A DNA stretch of 64,000 nt from Hymenobacter latericoloratus (GCF_014199535.1 NZ_JACHNV010000003.1:373289-437288); one strand, 5' to 3'. Positions 24,854 through 34,067 are shown, counted from the stretch's first letter. Numbers and translations are program-made. The notes: generated by a model not told the origin, from the letters alone.

Positions 24854-25441
24854 TTACAGATATAGCGCATTCGTATTGACTCCCCAGCTTTTGTCCTTGT
24901 TAGCCCGCAACACCTGAATAATCCGTCGCTTGTCGAATGCATCAGGATTTAGATAGCCAGTCCAGAAATCTGTGATGTTGTTATCCTTGACCTCGAAGAG
25001 AAGAACGCGCTCAGAAAGACCGAAGCCGCCTAAATAGTAGGTCATCAGAACAGTTTGATTGCCGATACCTAAATAAAGCAGCTGACGGTTCGGCCGCTCT
25101 TCTACTATGTTATCAGTGGCATTGAATGGTTGGCCATAGTCGGCTATAGTAAAGCTGCCGTGCTGATTTAAGAACGACTGAATAATAGGCGGAATATCAC
25201 GCGTTTTTCGACTCTCTATCAAGCTGTCCTGCTCAATTTGTAGAAGCAGTTTGTCTAGATTTCTGTTGGTTAGAATAGCAAGTGTATCAATAAGAAACGT
25301 TTTTGTTGACGTTGCCGCAGGATGTTGACTTGGCGCTGGGGTAGCAGGCTTGGTAGCTGTATCGGCTACTTTCTTCGATTTATCATGGCAGGCTGAGAGT
25401 AGAATCAAGCCCCCTATAATCACAGCGCAGTGCTGGCGCAT
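24854..25441 (-). CDS. Hypothetical lipoprotein
   Basis: With the ATG at 25441 the protein has 195 residues and a clear lipoprotein signal (MRQHCAVIIGGLILLSAC). A Thr/Pro/Ala-rich spacer follows, then a mixed alpha/beta domain with ERPNRQLLYLGIGNQTVLMT and GLSERVLLFEVKDN. I do not recognise the family. It is moderately AT-rich and Lys/Asn-rich compared with its neighbours. It is coupled to the small protein that follows by one base. Confidence 0.6.
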   Translation of the reverse strand: MRQHCAVIIGGLILLSACHDKSKKVADTATKPATPAPSQHPAATSTKTFLIDTLAILTNRNLDKLLLQIEQDSLIESRKTRDIPPIIQSFLNQHGSFTIADYGQPFNATDNIVEERPNRQLLYLGIGNQTVLMTYYLGGFGLSERVLLFEVKDNNITDFWTGYLNPDAFDKRRIIQVLRANKDKSWGVNTNALYL

Positions 25442-25466
25442 AGAACAAATATGAAATGTGAACAAC

Positions 25467-25495
25467 AAAAAACGGGGCCAAGCGGCCCCGTTTTT
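25467..25495 (-). terminator. Terminator after the SlyD-like gene
   Basis: AAAAACGGGGCC pairs with GGCCCCGTTTTT around a short AAGC-like loop: a strong stem with T tracts on both strands. It lies 23 bases beyond the FKBP stop. Confidence 0.8.
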
Positions 25496-25518
25496 ACTAT
25501 CAGAATGTTGACAACGGC

Positions 25519-26034
25519 CTAGTGATGGTGGCCGCCTTCGCCGTGGACGTGGCCGTGGTCGAGCTCTTCGCGGGTGGCGTCGCGGACGGCGGCTACTTTG
25601 CCGTCGAAGTGCATGACCATGCCGGCGAGGGGGTGGTTGAAGTCCATCTTCACCGAGTCGGCGCCGATGTCGACTACTTTGCCTTGCATGTGGTGGCCCT
25701 GGTTGTCGGCCATGGGCAGGAAGTTGCCGACTTGCAGCATTTCCTCGTCAATCTGCCCGTCGATTTCGAATACGTTTTTCGGGATGTCTACTACGGCTTG
25801 CTGGTCGTAGTCACCGTAGGCTTGCTCGGGGGTGAGGGAGAAGCTGAACGATTCGCCGGCTTGCTTGCCATCGAGCTGACGCTCGAACTCCTCGGGCAGA
25901 CCGCTCTGGCCGAACAGGAACACCATCGGCGCGTCTTCCTCGGCCGATTCTACGAGGACTTTCTCTTGATTTTCGTCGGTTACGCTCAGGTCGTAGGTGA
26001 TGGTAACGACTTTGTTTTCGCTGATTTGGGCCAT
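25519..26034 (-). CDS. slyD: FKBP-type peptidyl-prolyl isomerase, SlyD type
   Basis: Using the ATG at 26034 (MAQISENKVVTITYDL) the protein has 171 residues. The SlyD order is visible: FKBP strand, insert-in-flap (IF) domain from about residue 70 (TPEQAYGDYDQQAVVDIP), return to FKBP (NHPLAGMVMHFDGKVAAVRDAT) and a His-rich metal-binding tail (DHGHVHGEGGHHH). It folds proteins by proline isomerisation in the cytoplasm and may bind nickel or zinc. The tail is shorter than in E. coli SlyD. Monocistronic, with its own terminator. Confidence 0.88.
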   Translation of the reverse strand: MAQISENKVVTITYDLSVTDENQEKVLVESAEEDAPMVFLFGQSGLPEEFERQLDGKQAGESFSFSLTPEQAYGDYDQQAVVDIPKNVFEIDGQIDEEMLQVGNFLPMADNQGHHMQGKVVDIGADSVKMDFNHPLAGMVMHFDGKVAAVRDATREELDHGHVHGEGGHHH

Positions 26035-26264
26035 ACTTCGGGTGGACAAGGACGTCCGGGGCTGGAAGTGGAGAATTGGGTTTCGGTAGGCTAGTTACGG
26101 AAATAGCCCGGAATTGTCGGCGCCGGGGTGGGGTAGTCTGCGTTTTCCTGGGTAGCAGGCCGCTTTGTAAAATTATGGCATCGGTTAACTGCCGGGCAGC
26201 GGCCCCGTTAAGCTGGAGCAGAAAACTGCCTTCTACTCTGCGCCTTGCGCCTGCTCCTGGTCCT

Positions 26265-27401
26265 ATGAACTCTTCCCTCACTACGCTGCTGCTGGGCGGC
26301 GCACTGCTGGCCGGCTGCCAGCAAAACCAGCCCAAAGCCGAGCAGCCCGCTGCCACCCAGCCCGGCGACTCCACCGCCACCCACGTGCCGCCCGCCGCCG
26401 ATACGGTGGCCACCATCGGGCAGCCCCAGCTGCTCTACACCCTTGACGAGGCCCACAACACCCCCGACGGGCTGGCCCTGGCTCCGGATGGCACCATCAT
26501 CCTCTCCGTGCCTAATCTGGCCAACAACGCCTACCCCGCCGTGCTCCTGAAAATGACCGGCGACTCGCTGGCGCCCTACCTCACCAATCTGCCCGTGGAG
26601 CCCACCACCCAAAAGGCGGCGCCCATGGACCTGGCCTTCGGGCCCGACGGGAATCTATACTACGCCGAAAACCAGTATGAAAACAGCAAGGATTTCAAAT
26701 CCAGGCTGATGCGGGTGCGGGTGGAAAACGGCAAGCCCGGCAAGGTGGAGACGGTAGTTGATAAGTTTGGCCTGGCCAACGCGGTGGTCTGGAAGGGCAA
26801 CACCCTGTACGTGACCGACAGCCAATGGGACCTGCCCGGCAACGACAAGGGTAGCGCCATCTTCCGCTTTACCCTGGCCGAACTCAGCAAGGGCCCGATT
26901 CATCTGCAACCCAAAACCAAGGATCCGCACGTGCTGGCCTTGTTCACAACAACGGTCAACGAAACCAACGTGGACAACGGCGCCGACGGCCTCGACTACG
27001 ACAGCCAGGGCCGCCTGTACACCGGCTCCTTCGGCGACGGGAAGTTCTACCGCGTCACGCTCAAACCCGATGGCACCCTGGCCTCGCAGGAAACCCTCCC
27101 GCTCACCGGCAAGCAGATTCCCTGCATCGATGGGCTGGTGATTGACCGCAAAACCGACAAAGCCTACGTCTGCAACTCCCGCCAGAATGCTATTGAAGTC
27201 ATCGACCTGAAAACGCTGGCCGTGACGACGCTGGCCCAGAACGGCGACACCGACGGCCGCGACGGCCTGCTGGATCAGCCCGCCGAAGTGTTGCTTAAAG
27301 GCCAGCGCCTCTACGTGTCGGACTTCGACAAGCCCGAGCGTAACTTCGTGAATACTCGCTCCGACGCCCCACACACCATGTCGTATATCAGCCTGAAGTA
27401 A
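26265..27401 (+). CDS. SMP-30/gluconolactonase-like (NHL/beta-propeller) lipoprotein
   Basis: The ATG at 26265 gives 378 residues with a lipoprotein signal (MNSSLTTLLLGGALLAGC). After a Gln/Ala/Pro-rich spacer comes a six-bladed propeller: AHNTPDGLALAPDGTIILS, PMDLAFGPDGNLYYAEN, VWKGNTLYVTDSQ, GADGLDYDSQGRLYTGSFGDG and CIDGLVIDRKTDKAYVCNS, each with the typical DG turn and acidic residues of metal-dependent lactonases of this fold. Activity is unproven; sugar lactone hydrolysis or simple binding are both possible. It is divergent from slyD and followed by a long perfect hairpin. Confidence 0.7.
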   Translation: MNSSLTTLLLGGALLAGCQQNQPKAEQPAATQPGDSTATHVPPAADTVATIGQPQLLYTLDEAHNTPDGLALAPDGTIILSVPNLANNAYPAVLLKMTGDSLAPYLTNLPVEPTTQKAAPMDLAFGPDGNLYYAENQYENSKDFKSRLMRVRVENGKPGKVETVVDKFGLANAVVWKGNTLYVTDSQWDLPGNDKGSAIFRFTLAELSKGPIHLQPKTKDPHVLALFTTTVNETNVDNGADGLDYDSQGRLYTGSFGDGKFYRVTLKPDGTLASQETLPLTGKQIPCIDGLVIDRKTDKAYVCNSRQNAIEVIDLKTLAVTTLAQNGDTDGRDGLLDQPAEVLLKGQRLYVSDFDKPERNFVNTRSDAPHTMSYISLK

Positions 27402-27405
27402 AAAT

Positions 27406-27483
27406 CTGTCATCCTGACGAAGGAAGGACCTTTACCAGGTGTAATTACTCGTGGTAAAGGTCCTTCCTTCGTCAGGATGACAG
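27406..27483. repeat. Perfect 32-bp inverted repeat (CTGTCATCCTGA type)
   Basis: Arms 27406-27437 and 27452-27483 are exact complements around a 14-base loop. The ends share the TGTCATCCTGA sequence with hairpins near 47815 and 59220. It lies between convergent genes and may also terminate transcription. Confidence 0.85.
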
Positions 27484-27497
27484 GAGTATGGTGGGTA

Positions 27498-28418
27498 TTA
27501 CCGCACCTCCTCGCGCCACACGGCCACGAAGGGCTCCTGCTCGCCGATGCGGTAGGCGCAACGCATGACGTTGGTGTTGCTCTCGATGGCCACATTGCCG
27601 TCTTTGTCGATGGCAATGAAGCCTTTGTCGCCCTGCAGGTCTTCGGCGCGAAGCTGCACAGCTTCGCGGCAGGCTTCGGGGGCAGCAAGGCCACGGTACT
27701 TTACCAGGGCATACACCTCGTGGGCCAGGGCCCCGCGCAGGATTACTTCGCCGTCGCCGGTGCAGGATACAGCGCAGGCCTCGTTGGCCGCATAGGAGCC
27801 GCCCCCGATGATGGGCGAGTCGCCGACGCGGCCCTTGAGCTGCCCTTCGATGCCGCCGGTGCTGGTAGCTACAGCCAGGTTGCCATCCTGGTCGAGGGCC
27901 ACGGCGCCTACCGTGTCGTGCTCCTGGGGCTGTTTTTCCTCATCCTGGATGATTTCCAGCCACTCCTGGCGGGCTTTTTCCGTTTCGAAGTAGTGCACGG
28001 CTTCCATGGTCAGGCCATGCTGCAGGGCAAACTCCACGGCCCCTTCATCGGAAATGTGCACGTGCTGGCATCGTTCCATCACGGCGCGGGCTAGGCTAAC
28101 GGGGTTTTTCACGTACCGGACGCTGTTTACGGCCCCGGCCCGCAGGGTGCGGCCGTCCATAATGGAGGCGTCCATTTCTACCTCGCCCTGCTTATTGAGG
28201 CTGCTACCCCGACCGGCGTTGAAATGCTCGTTGTTTTCCATGCTGCACACGGCGGCCTCCACCGCCTCAACGGCCGAGCCCCCCCGGTGCAGAATTTCCC
28301 AGCCGGCCTGCAGGGCCTCCCGCAGCCCCTGGCGAATGGCGGCTTCCAGGTCCGGGGTCATTTTGGCGGGGTCCATCGTGACGGCGCCGCCGTGAATGAC
28401 AATAGTGTAGGTTTTCAT
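27498..28418 (-). CDS. iaaA: Isoaspartyl peptidase / plant-type L-asparaginase
   Basis: The ATG at 28418 (MKTYTIVIHGGA) gives 306 residues, the usual length. This N-terminal nucleophile hydrolase matures by self-cleavage before Thr169 in EHDTVGAVALD, yielding alpha and beta chains. HGGA at the start, NAGRGSSLN (67-75) and STGG followed by GRVGDSPIIGGGSYA are the family's substrate and stability motifs. It hydrolyses isoaspartyl dipeptides and asparagine. No signal peptide, so cytoplasmic. It ends 14 bases before a 32-bp hairpin shared with the convergent gene. Confidence 0.9.
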   Translation of the reverse strand: MKTYTIVIHGGAVTMDPAKMTPDLEAAIRQGLREALQAGWEILHRGGSAVEAVEAAVCSMENNEHFNAGRGSSLNKQGEVEMDASIMDGRTLRAGAVNSVRYVKNPVSLARAVMERCQHVHISDEGAVEFALQHGLTMEAVHYFETEKARQEWLEIIQDEEKQPQEHDTVGAVALDQDGNLAVATSTGGIEGQLKGRVGDSPIIGGGSYAANEACAVSCTGDGEVILRGALAHEVYALVKYRGLAAPEACREAVQLRAEDLQGDKGFIAIDKDGNVAIESNTNVMRCAYRIGEQEPFVAVWREEVR

Positions 28419-28457
28419 AGACAGGGAAGGGGGTAGGGTGGTAGCCGTGGTACGCAC

Positions 28458-28492
28458 AAAAAAAAGCCCCGTTCATGGTGAACAGGGCTTTT
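28458..28492 (-). terminator. Terminator between helicase and isoaspartyl peptidase genes
   Basis: AAAAGCCCCGTTCA pairs with TGAACAGGGCTTTT around a TGG loop with one mismatch, and eight T follow on the minus strand. It isolates the peptidase gene from read-through of the helicase gene, about 275 bases upstream. The rest of this 348-base gap holds a large inverted repeat. Confidence 0.7.
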
Positions 28493-28569
28493 CCGTGTTA
28501 GTACGGGGCGCGGGAAAAATACGGAGGTAGGCGGTGAAGTAGTGAGTCGGTGAAGTGGCAAGTAGGGAT

Positions 28570-28733
28570 GTCATTGCGAGAAGGCACGACGAAGCAATCC
28601 GTCTTCTGCGTGTAATAAATCCTCTAAACTGACAAGCCCTTGACGCTAGGACAGTCGTCAAGGGCTTGTCAATTCTTAAGGGGTAGTGCTACGAGAAGAA
28701 CGGATTGCTTCGTCGTGCCTCCTCGCAATGACA
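28570..28733. repeat. Nested inverted repeat
   Basis: Outer arms at about 28570-28605 and 28696-28733 share the TGTCATTGCGAG...GACGAAGCAATCCGT sequence with small differences. A second, perfect 16-bp inverted repeat lies inside (28630-28645 with 28656-28671, TGACAAGCCCTTGACG). No coding potential. Confidence 0.8.
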
Positions 28734-28766
28734 ACTCGCCACTGCACTCACTCACCATCTCACCGC

Positions 28767-30749
28767 TTACTGCAGCTCCCAGGCGGTGCGGTAGGCTCCT
28801 ATGCTTTCTACGTAGTCGAGGAAGGCTTTGTAGAAGGGGTGGGAGCCCAGGGTGCTGGAGTCGCCGACGATGAGCAGCTTGCGGCGGGCGCGGGTCATGC
28901 CCACGTTCATGCGGCGGATGTCGGAGAGGAAGCCGATTTCGCCCTGCGCATTACTCCGGGTGAGGCTGATGGCAATGATGTCGCGCTCCTGGCCTTGGAA
29001 GGCATCCACGGTGCCGATGCTGAGCATGCGGTGCTCCAGCAGGCCGGTCAGCTCGTCGTTGTCTTCTACCGCATCCTTGAGGTAGTTGATTTGGGCGCGG
29101 TAGGGGGCAATGACGCCGATGGTAAGCAGGTCCTCGGTGTGGTCGGCGGCGTCGTAGGGCTCCAGCAGCTGGGCCAGGCGCTTCAAGAGCAGGTCGGCTT
29201 CCTCAGGGTTGGCAATGGAGCGGCTCTCGTCGATGCCCAGCTCCTGGAAGCCGAAGCCAGCGGTGTCCAGAAACTCCACGGCCATATCGGGGGCGAAGCG
29301 CAGGTCGTAGTCGGGCAGGTCGGCGTGGGCTACGCTGGGGGCGGCTTTCAGCCGGCCCTCGTAGAACTGCTCCGAGCTGAATTCCATAATCTGCTCGTGC
29401 ATGCGGTACTGTACTTCCAGCATGCGGGCCGTTTCGGGCTGGCGGCGGATACACTTCTCGAATAAGGTTTCGCGCAGACCCTGGGCCGCGGCCTTCTCGC
29501 TTTTCACGGTGGGCGGCAGCTGCTGATGGTCGCCGGCCAGCACTACGCGGTTGGCCTTGGTAATCGGAATCCAGCAGCCCGGCTCCAGGGCCTGGGCGGC
29601 CTCGTCAATGAACACGGTTTCGTAGGTGAGGTGACGGATGGCGCGGTTGCTGGCTCCCACCAGGGTGCACGTAATTACCTGCACCTGCTCCAAGAGGTCC
29701 TCCGTGATGTAGCGCTCCAGCTGGTCCGACTCCTGCAACAGCAGGTGGGCCTGCTCCTTAAGCTGGCGGCGCTCCTCGCGCTCCTCCCAACCGAAGTGGC
29801 GCTTGAACTTGCCAGCCTGCTCGCGGTACTGCTCGGCGGTCTGGCGCATGCTTTTCAGCTCGGGGTAGCTCTTGTGGGCCATAATCTGTGCATCCAGGGT
29901 GTGCTCCAGCAAGAGGTCCGATACCCGCGAGGGGTTGCCCATGCGGATGACGTTCACGCCGCGCTCGGCCAGCTTTTCGGTGAGCAAATCCACGGCCGTG
30001 TTGGAGGGGGCGCATACCAGCACCCGCCGCTCCCGCCGGATGGTTTCCAGAATGGCCTGCACCAGCGTGGTGGTTTTGCCGGTGCCGGGCGGGCCGTGAA
30101 TAATGGCTACGTCCTGGGCTGCCAGCACGTGGCGCACGGCCGCCAGCTGGCTTTCGTTCAGGGGGGAGGGGTAGTACAGGGTGGCTTCCGACTCGGGTTT
30201 GTAGCGGGCCGGCTTGGCACCGAGCAGCACGTCGCGCAGCTCGGCCAGGCGGCTTTCATAGGCCCCCATGACCTTGCCCAGGGCGTACTCCATCTCGCGG
30301 TAGCTGACCTCGTCAAAGGTTAGGTCCACGCCCAGTTTGCCTTCCTCCACCCAGTCGGGCAGGTCTTCCTTGGTGGTGGCCAGTAGGATTTTGTTGCGCT
30401 TCACGCTGGTAATCACGCCCGAGAGGGTGGGGCGGTCGGTGGCGGCGCGGCCGGGAATATTCCCGAACAGGGCCGCATTCTTGCCCACCTGGAATAGGTG
30501 CAGCCCCCCGGCTCCGGCCGGGCGCTCCAGCTCCAGCACGAGCTTGCCACCGAAGCCAATGTCCTCGGAGGTGATTTTGACCGGGTACCAGGTCAGGCCC
30601 CGCTTCTGGCGCTCGGCAATGGTGGCCTGGGCGCTTTTGATTTTGAATTGTTCGAGGTCCTCCTGCTGCTCGAGCTTCATGAGGGCCTGTACCTTACGCA
30701 GCTCTTTTTCCAGCGCGTACGGGTCAGTATAGGTAGGTTGTTCAGCCAA
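28767..30749 (-). CDS. SF1 DNA/RNA helicase, IGHMBP2/UPF1-like
   Basis: The 660-residue protein, starting at a TTG (no in-frame ATG fits), has the superfamily 1B order: an N-terminal beta-barrel region (about 1-190), motif I GPPGTGKTTTLVQAI, a helical insert, motif II FIDEAAQALE, the GDHQQLPPTV motif, and the C-terminal RecA domain with VDAFQGQERDIIAIS and VGMTRARRKLLIVGD. This matches the SMUBP-2/IGHMBP2-type bacterial helicases, which unwind DNA or RNA 5' to 3'. The biological role in bacteria is not established. No partner gene is adjacent. Confidence 0.88.
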   Translation of the reverse strand: MAEQPTYTDPYALEKELRKVQALMKLEQQEDLEQFKIKSAQATIAERQKRGLTWYPVKITSEDIGFGGKLVLELERPAGAGGLHLFQVGKNAALFGNIPGRAATDRPTLSGVITSVKRNKILLATTKEDLPDWVEEGKLGVDLTFDEVSYREMEYALGKVMGAYESRLAELRDVLLGAKPARYKPESEATLYYPSPLNESQLAAVRHVLAAQDVAIIHGPPGTGKTTTLVQAILETIRRERRVLVCAPSNTAVDLLTEKLAERGVNVIRMGNPSRVSDLLLEHTLDAQIMAHKSYPELKSMRQTAEQYREQAGKFKRHFGWEEREERRQLKEQAHLLLQESDQLERYITEDLLEQVQVITCTLVGASNRAIRHLTYETVFIDEAAQALEPGCWIPITKANRVVLAGDHQQLPPTVKSEKAAAQGLRETLFEKCIRRQPETARMLEVQYRMHEQIMEFSSEQFYEGRLKAAPSVAHADLPDYDLRFAPDMAVEFLDTAGFGFQELGIDESRSIANPEEADLLLKRLAQLLEPYDAADHTEDLLTIGVIAPYRAQINYLKDAVEDNDELTGLLEHRMLSIGTVDAFQGQERDIIAISLTRSNAQGEIGFLSDIRRMNVGMTRARRKLLIVGDSSTLGSHPFYKAFLDYVESIGAYRTAWELQ

Positions 30750-30855
30750 CTTTTAGGGTTCTTATGCGAATCGTTGGTAACAACGAAATCGGGGAAAAGG
30801 TGGCCGAAGGTCGGGAGGAATTTAACTTTAGCGGACCAAGATGAGTCTGTCTTCT

Positions 30856-31410
30856 ATGAAGCCGTATAATCTTTTAGTCGCTATTAGTTGGCTGATGGTA
30901 TCTGCCTGTACTCATACCCTACACCATAGTAATGCTGTTACGGCAATACCCCATACATGCACATTCTCAGAACTGCAGGAACCGATGCAGATTAAATTCG
31001 ATGAGTTTGAAAAGCAAATCAGTGCTTTTGAAGCGAGTCAATTTCCACTAGATATACTGGTAGTCGAGATACGCCCTGGACGGGCTGATAATGAACTTAA
31101 GCGCTTAATCATTTCTCCAACCGGAGCTTCGTTGTTAGCAGTAAGGCACAACGTTCAGGATAGTATTTTCTTAGAGGGTAGCAGAGTGGACACTACTACG
31201 TTAAGAATGAATGTGACTGGTCATTATATGATAGATAGTAATTCTCCATTCGCTCATACACCTACCATATGTACGTTGGTGAAACGATACGGAAGAACTG
31301 TATACACGTCAGGCGTTGCGTCCTCGAACCTTTCCTGCCTTCCTGATTCAACCAAGCAGAGAATTCAACCGGGAATTTATTTAGCTCGTTGGCTACTACA
31401 ATTGCACTAG
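30856..31410 (+). CDS. Hypothetical lipoprotein
   Basis: The ATG at 30856 gives 184 residues with a lipoprotein signal (MKPYNLLVAISWLMVSAC). The mature part has few recognisable features; LVVEIRPGRADNELKRLIIS and a final PGIYLARWLL stretch are typical of a beta-rich envelope protein. The gene is clearly more AT-rich than its surroundings, which suggests recent acquisition or relaxed selection. No family recognised. It is divergent from the helicase gene; about 200 bases after it contain nothing I can identify. Confidence 0.55.
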   Translation: MKPYNLLVAISWLMVSACTHTLHHSNAVTAIPHTCTFSELQEPMQIKFDEFEKQISAFEASQFPLDILVVEIRPGRADNELKRLIISPTGASLLAVRHNVQDSIFLEGSRVDTTTLRMNVTGHYMIDSNSPFAHTPTICTLVKRYGRTVYTSGVASSNLSCLPDSTKQRIQPGIYLARWLLQLH

Positions 31411-31618
31411 TTAGCTTACTAGTTGAAGCCGTTAATTATAGCATAGCCTAGAACCTGCGTGTAGCTCTTCTGTATCTTTCCATCCGGGCCGAATACGAGC
31501 AGGTATAGTATTGACTGATTGAAGGCAGAAATCCAGCAGGGGAGCCAGCAGCAAAGTGGAAACTAAAAACAGCCTCATAAGCAACAGGTTGGGCTGTAGG
31601 CAGTAGGAAGGAACGTAA

Positions 31619-31987
31619 CTACTGTTTAGTGAACTCCCCGATGTGCCAGAGAATCCCGGACGGGTCGTGCACGAAGCCTTCCTTGCCCCAGACCTCCTGC
31701 CGGATGGGCAGCACCCGCACGCCCGGGTACTGGCCGGGTAAATCCAGGGCCGTCAGCTCCTGCCAGTACTGCTCCACATCGTCTACTTCCAGAAAGAGCA
31801 TGGTATTGCCGACCCAGTCTGGCACGTAGTAATCCTGCAGGTAAAAGCCCACGCCTTGCAGCGCGAAGTATGACATGGTCGGTGACACTACCGTTTCCGT
31901 GAAGCCGAGGGTGCGGTAGAAGCTGCGCGACACGGCAAAATCCTTGGCCCCGATGAAAGGCCGGAGGGAGCGGATTGGCGGAGGCAT
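31619..31987 (-). CDS. VOC (glyoxalase/bleomycin-resistance fold) protein
   Basis: The ATG at 31987 (MPPPIRSLRPFIGAKDF) gives 122 residues. The two beta-alpha-beta-beta-beta modules of the vicinal oxygen chelate fold are seen: AVSRSFYRTLGF, MSYFALQGVGFYLQDY, MLFLEVDDVEQYWQEL and FVHDPSGILWHIGEF. The last includes the usual metal-ligand region (DPSGxLWHIGE). Substrate unknown; such single-domain proteins detoxify or degrade small molecules. Monocistronic, divergent from the next aldo/keto reductase. Confidence 0.8.
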   Translation of the reverse strand: MPPPIRSLRPFIGAKDFAVSRSFYRTLGFTETVVSPTMSYFALQGVGFYLQDYYVPDWVGNTMLFLEVDDVEQYWQELTALDLPGQYPGVRVLPIRQEVWGKEGFVHDPSGILWHIGEFTKQ

Positions 31988-32164
31988 GTGGTTGGGAAAG
32001 GTTTGGCGCAAGCAAGGGGGGAGTAGTGGAAGGCAATATGGCGGTTATCCGCTACACCTGATTACCCGCCGGCCGCCGGGAAACGGGCGCAAGAAACCAC
32101 TGTGGCTGCGCTTGCTTTCCATGGGTTTCGGCGTACTTGCCGCCTCACGCCATCTATCCCTACC

Positions 32165-33157
32165 ATGCCCTACCACCCCAACCCCGCCCGCTACGCCACC
32201 ATGCAGTACCGCCGCTGCGGCCGCAGCGGCCTGAAGCTGCCGGCCGTGTCGCTCGGCCTCTGGCACAACTTCGGCGACGTGGACGTGCTCCAGAACTTCC
32301 GGGCTACCCTGCGCCGGGCCTTCGACAGCGGCGTCACCCACTTTGACCTGGCTAACAACTACGGCCCGCCTCCCGGCTCGGCGGAAACCAATTTCGGCCG
32401 CATTCTGAAAGAGGATTTCCGCGGCTACCGCGACGAGCTCATCATCTCCACCAAGGCCGGCTACCACATGTGGGAAGGGCCCTACGGGGAGTGGGGCTCA
32501 CGTAAATATCTCATTTCCAGCCTCGACCAAAGCCTTAAGCGCATGCGGCTGGAGTACGTGGACATTTTCTATTCCCACCGCCCCGACCCCGATACGCCCC
32601 TGGAAGAAACCATGGGCGCCCTCGACCAGGTAGTGCGCCAGGGCAAGGCCCTATACGTGGGCATCAGCAATTACCAGCCCGCGGAGGCCGCCGAGGCCAT
32701 GCGGATTTTGCGCGAACTGGGCACGCCCTGCCTGATTCACCAGCCCAAGTACTCCATGTTTGAGCGGTGGGTGGAAGACGGCCTGCTGGACTTGCTGGGT
32801 GCGGAAGGGATAGGGTGCATCCCGTTTTCGCCCCTGGCCCAGGGCCTGCTCACGGATAAGTACCTGCACGGCATCCCCGACGATTCGCGCGTGGCCAAGG
32901 GGGTAGGCTTCCTCACCGAAACCCAGCTCACCCCCGGGCGCCTGGGTCAAGTGCAGCAGCTCAACGCCCTGGCCCAGGAGCGCGGCCAAAGCTTAGCCCA
33001 GATGGCCCTGAGCTGGATTCTGCGCGACGAGCGGGTAACGTCCGTACTCATCGGGGCCAGCAAACCCGACCAGCTTTCTGACTCCCTGCGCTGCCTGGAT
33101 AACCTGCAATTCAGCGCGGAAGAGTTAGGGCGAATTGAGGGAATTCTGCGAGGGTAG
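32165..33157 (+). CDS. Aldo/keto reductase (YghZ / glyceraldehyde 3-phosphate reductase type)
   Basis: The ATG at 32165 gives 330 residues. The AKR catalytic tetrad is visible: Asp and Tyr in FDLANNYGPP, Lys in STKAGYH, and His in FYSHRPDPDTPLEE. The C-terminal NADPH-binding region contains VLIGASKPDQLSD. GSAETNFGRILKEDF and YGEWGSRKYL point to the AKR14/YghZ group, which reduces L-glyceraldehyde 3-phosphate and methylglyoxal in E. coli. A separate, less similar AKR gene lies 2.4 kb away. The substrate here is inferred from the group. Confidence 0.85.
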   Translation: MPYHPNPARYATMQYRRCGRSGLKLPAVSLGLWHNFGDVDVLQNFRATLRRAFDSGVTHFDLANNYGPPPGSAETNFGRILKEDFRGYRDELIISTKAGYHMWEGPYGEWGSRKYLISSLDQSLKRMRLEYVDIFYSHRPDPDTPLEETMGALDQVVRQGKALYVGISNYQPAEAAEAMRILRELGTPCLIHQPKYSMFERWVEDGLLDLLGAEGIGCIPFSPLAQGLLTDKYLHGIPDDSRVAKGVGFLTETQLTPGRLGQVQQLNALAQERGQSLAQMALSWILRDERVTSVLIGASKPDQLSDSLRCLDNLQFSAEELGRIEGILRG

Positions 33158-33165
33158 AAAGCAGA

Positions 33166-33301
33166 ATGCTTCAGCTAAAGCATCTCTACTGCCTCGTTGC
33201 GGTTCACTAGCCCAGGGTTTTAACCCTGGGCTATGGAGCGGTTATCGTTCTGCCATCAGCAGTTAGCCAGGGGTAGAGATGCTGCGCGGGGCTCAGCATG
33301 A
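33166..33301. repeat. Imperfect inverted repeat
   Basis: GAATGCTTCAG...AGCATCTCTACTGC near the left end faces GGTAGAGATGCTGC...CTCAGCATGACA at the right end, and a perfect CCCAGGGTTTTAACCCTGGG hairpin lies between. The ends are like those near 53883 and 58614 but have decayed. Confidence 0.6.
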
Positions 33302-33344
33302 CACATGCTAATGACGTCATCAAGTGGCCGAAAGAGCCAGCAGA

Positions 33345-33770
33345 TCAGCGGCTGAGCTGCTGCAGGGTGTTGCCGTCGGGGTCGCCGTGGAAAAACTTGT
33401 CTAGTACTTGCTCAAAGACCGGGTCGGCGTGGGGCAGGCAGGAAAACAGGGTCATGGAGGACTTGAGCTTCACGTCATCGGGGCTGCCGAAGATGGCGGT
33501 GGCGTTGGTGCCGGGCAGGGCGAGCAGGGCCCGGGATATTTCCAGCAGGCGCGGTCCGAGCACGGGGTGCTGCAGGTAGGCCTCCGCTTCGGCGCGGTCC
33601 TGAATGGCGTAGAACTTCGACGTTTCGCTGAAGCCCAGGCCCCGGATTTGCGGGAAGATATACCACATCCAGTGGCTGCGCTTGCGGCCATTTTTTATTT
33701 CAGCCAACGCCACCGGGTAATCCGTGCGCTGGGCGTCCAGAAAGCGTTGCAAATCGTTTTGAGAGGCCAT
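33345..33770 (-). CDS. DUF1810 family protein
   Basis: The 141-residue protein matches DUF1810 over its full length: RFLDAQ at the start, LAEIKNGRKRSHWMWYIFPQ (23-42), GLGFSETSKFYAI and AYLQHPVLGPRLLE, with FGSPDDVKLKSSMTLF toward the C-terminus. The family is all-helical, widespread and of unknown function. It is a cytoplasmic monocistronic gene with hairpin repeats on both sides. Confidence 0.88.
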   Translation of the reverse strand: MASQNDLQRFLDAQRTDYPVALAEIKNGRKRSHWMWYIFPQIRGLGFSETSKFYAIQDRAEAEAYLQHPVLGPRLLEISRALLALPGTNATAIFGSPDDVKLKSSMTLFSCLPHADPVFEQVLDKFFHGDPDGNTLQQLSR

Positions 33771-33911
33771 GCTTTTGCGGTTATAGAGTACACGTTTTCT
33801 GGGGTGTACGCGCCTGCGGCCGGCAGCGCCGTGGCGGGCGGCAGGTTTGGTGGCGGTGGAGAGGTAGGAAGCTGAAGCGTGAGGCTAGAGCTGTGTACGG
33901 TTTTGTAATGC

Positions 33912-34005
33912 CGTCATGTCGAGCTTGCCGAGACATCTCGCTCGAATCGTTGAATCACCGGCCCAACGTCAGCACGCGAGATGTCTCGGCAAGCTCGACA
34001 TGACG
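33912..34005. repeat. Perfect 30-bp inverted repeat (CGTCATGTCGAGCTTGCCGA type)
   Basis: Arms 33912-33941 and 33976-34005 are exact complements around a 34-base spacer. The sequence GAGCTTG(C/T)CGA also appears at the ends of the hairpins near 53883 and 55883. It lies in a 297-base gap between two same-strand genes with nothing else visible in it. Confidence 0.85.
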
Positions 34006-34067
34006 TTTATTCGTTTATCGTTCAGTTACCTCTATAGACTTACCAGCCTCAAAGCAGGTAGGGTGGT

